Positions 63,732 to 64,000 of a DNA stretch of 64,000 bases are shown here, in pieces. The translations under genes were made by a program, and so were the position numbers. Below the pieces are notes generated by a model. That model made no database searches and had not been told where the DNA came from. It was given only the letters and a program-made list of their open reading frames with translations. The stretch is from Hymenobacter psoromatis (GTDB taxonomy: Bacteria > Bacteroidota > Bacteroidia > Cytophagales > Hymenobacteraceae), in the NCBI GenBank assembly GCA_001596155.1, contig CP014771.1, positions 1,984,001 to 2,048,000 of the forward strand, in the 5' to 3' direction. Within the stretch, counting starts at the first letter, position 1; every line of letters starts with the position of its first letter.

Positions 63732-64000
63732 TTACTCGGCCAGCTTCTCCAGCGCCGCCCGAAACGCGGGCGTGTCGTAGTCGGCCATGCCATCGTGGCG
63801 GTCGGCCAGCCGCCCGGCGGGCGTGAGGATTACCGTGGACGGAATGGAGGGCGAATCGAAGGGCGCGGGCAGCGGCGCGGCCGGAAAAAACACCGGCAGT
63901 GTGTAACCCTTGCGCTTCAATAAGGCCCGCGCTTTATTTGGATTCTCATCGAGCGAGATGAGCACGAAGGCGACTTTGGCGGTGTCCGTTTTTTGGTAGA
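63732..64000 (-). CDS. Thioredoxin-fold protein (TlpA/ResA-like), cut by window edge
   Basis: C-terminal end of a larger gene entering from beyond 64000. The visible part reads DTAKVAFVLISLDENPNKAR and SIPSTVILTPAGRLADRHDG, then a helix to LEKLAE; this matches the last beta strands and helix of a TlpA-type redoxin (cis-Pro in IPSTV). The CxxC active site would lie outside the window. The start and any signal peptide cannot be seen. Confidence 0.75.
   Translation of the reverse strand, partial: YQKTDTAKVAFVLISLDENPNKARALLKRKGYTLPVFFPAAPLPAPFDSPSIPSTVILTPAGRLADRHDGMADYDTPAFRAALEKLAE

Overview
The window is a 64 kb chromosomal segment of a GC-rich member of the Bacteroidota, most probably Hymenobacter or a close relative (Hymenobacteraceae). 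The signs are Bacteroidota-type promoters (TTG, 19-21 bp, TAnnTTTG), a 16S-tRNA-Ile-tRNA-Ala-23S-5S operon, Bacteroidota gene families (BatA-like, DUF4199, menaquinone biosynthesis, TF/ClpP/ClpX cluster), very high GC in most genes, and abundant intergenic palindromes. The genus is inferred; no 16S comparison could be run.

Layout. 0-12 kb: dnaX, a CapA-like lipoprotein, a YARHG/DUF3160 envelope protein, menA, a periplasmic glutathione peroxidase, a GT51 peptidoglycan transglycosylase with an AsmA-like N-terminal part, and purB. 12-20 kb: a LuxR-type regulator and an envelope glycosyltransferase region, with GT9 on the plus strand and a tightly overlapping minus-strand run of BatA/vWA, two DUF4199, GT2, GT4 and a DUF7079-like gene. 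20-26 kb: a complete minus-strand rRNA operon driven by three tandem promoters, then a degraded gene. 26-36 kb: housekeeping and stress genes (purA, STAS, fur, CHY zinc finger, relA/spoT, tRNA-Leu, tig, clpP, clpX). 35.8-43 kb: a signalling block with two paralogous histidine kinases, a response regulator, a response-regulator/adenylate-cyclase fusion, and, convergent to it, an ADP/ATP-translocase-like protein carrying HEAT-like repeats and a cyclic-nucleotide-binding domain. 43-52 kb: a molybdenum/formate block (MobB/MobA-like fusion, moeA, OFA transporter with its tiny small subunit, FdhF/YdeP oxidoreductase, fdhD). 52-64 kb: lpxB, PTPS, a metal-chelate permease and a frameshifted binding lipoprotein, hldD followed by a toxin-antitoxin pair inserted at its 3' end, a SUFU-domain gene, a CtpA-type protease, rnpA, rpmH, an M61 peptidase, a frameshifted lipoprotein, a small hydrophilic protein and a truncated thioredoxin-fold protein.

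Two non-genic features stand out. First, long near-perfect palindromes sit between genes; they fall into subfamilies that share one architecture and show compensatory base changes in an inner stem, as expected of REP/BIME-like elements selected for folding. Second, the short non-palindromic string GGGGTAGG/CCTACCCC recurs dozens of times in both orientations, inside genes and between them, far above chance. Some repeats have been absorbed into genes, forming the last codons of fdhD and of the FecCD permease and part of the DnaX linker. One GGGGTAGG copy contains an 11-G run that breaks the reading frame of the metal-chelate binding protein.
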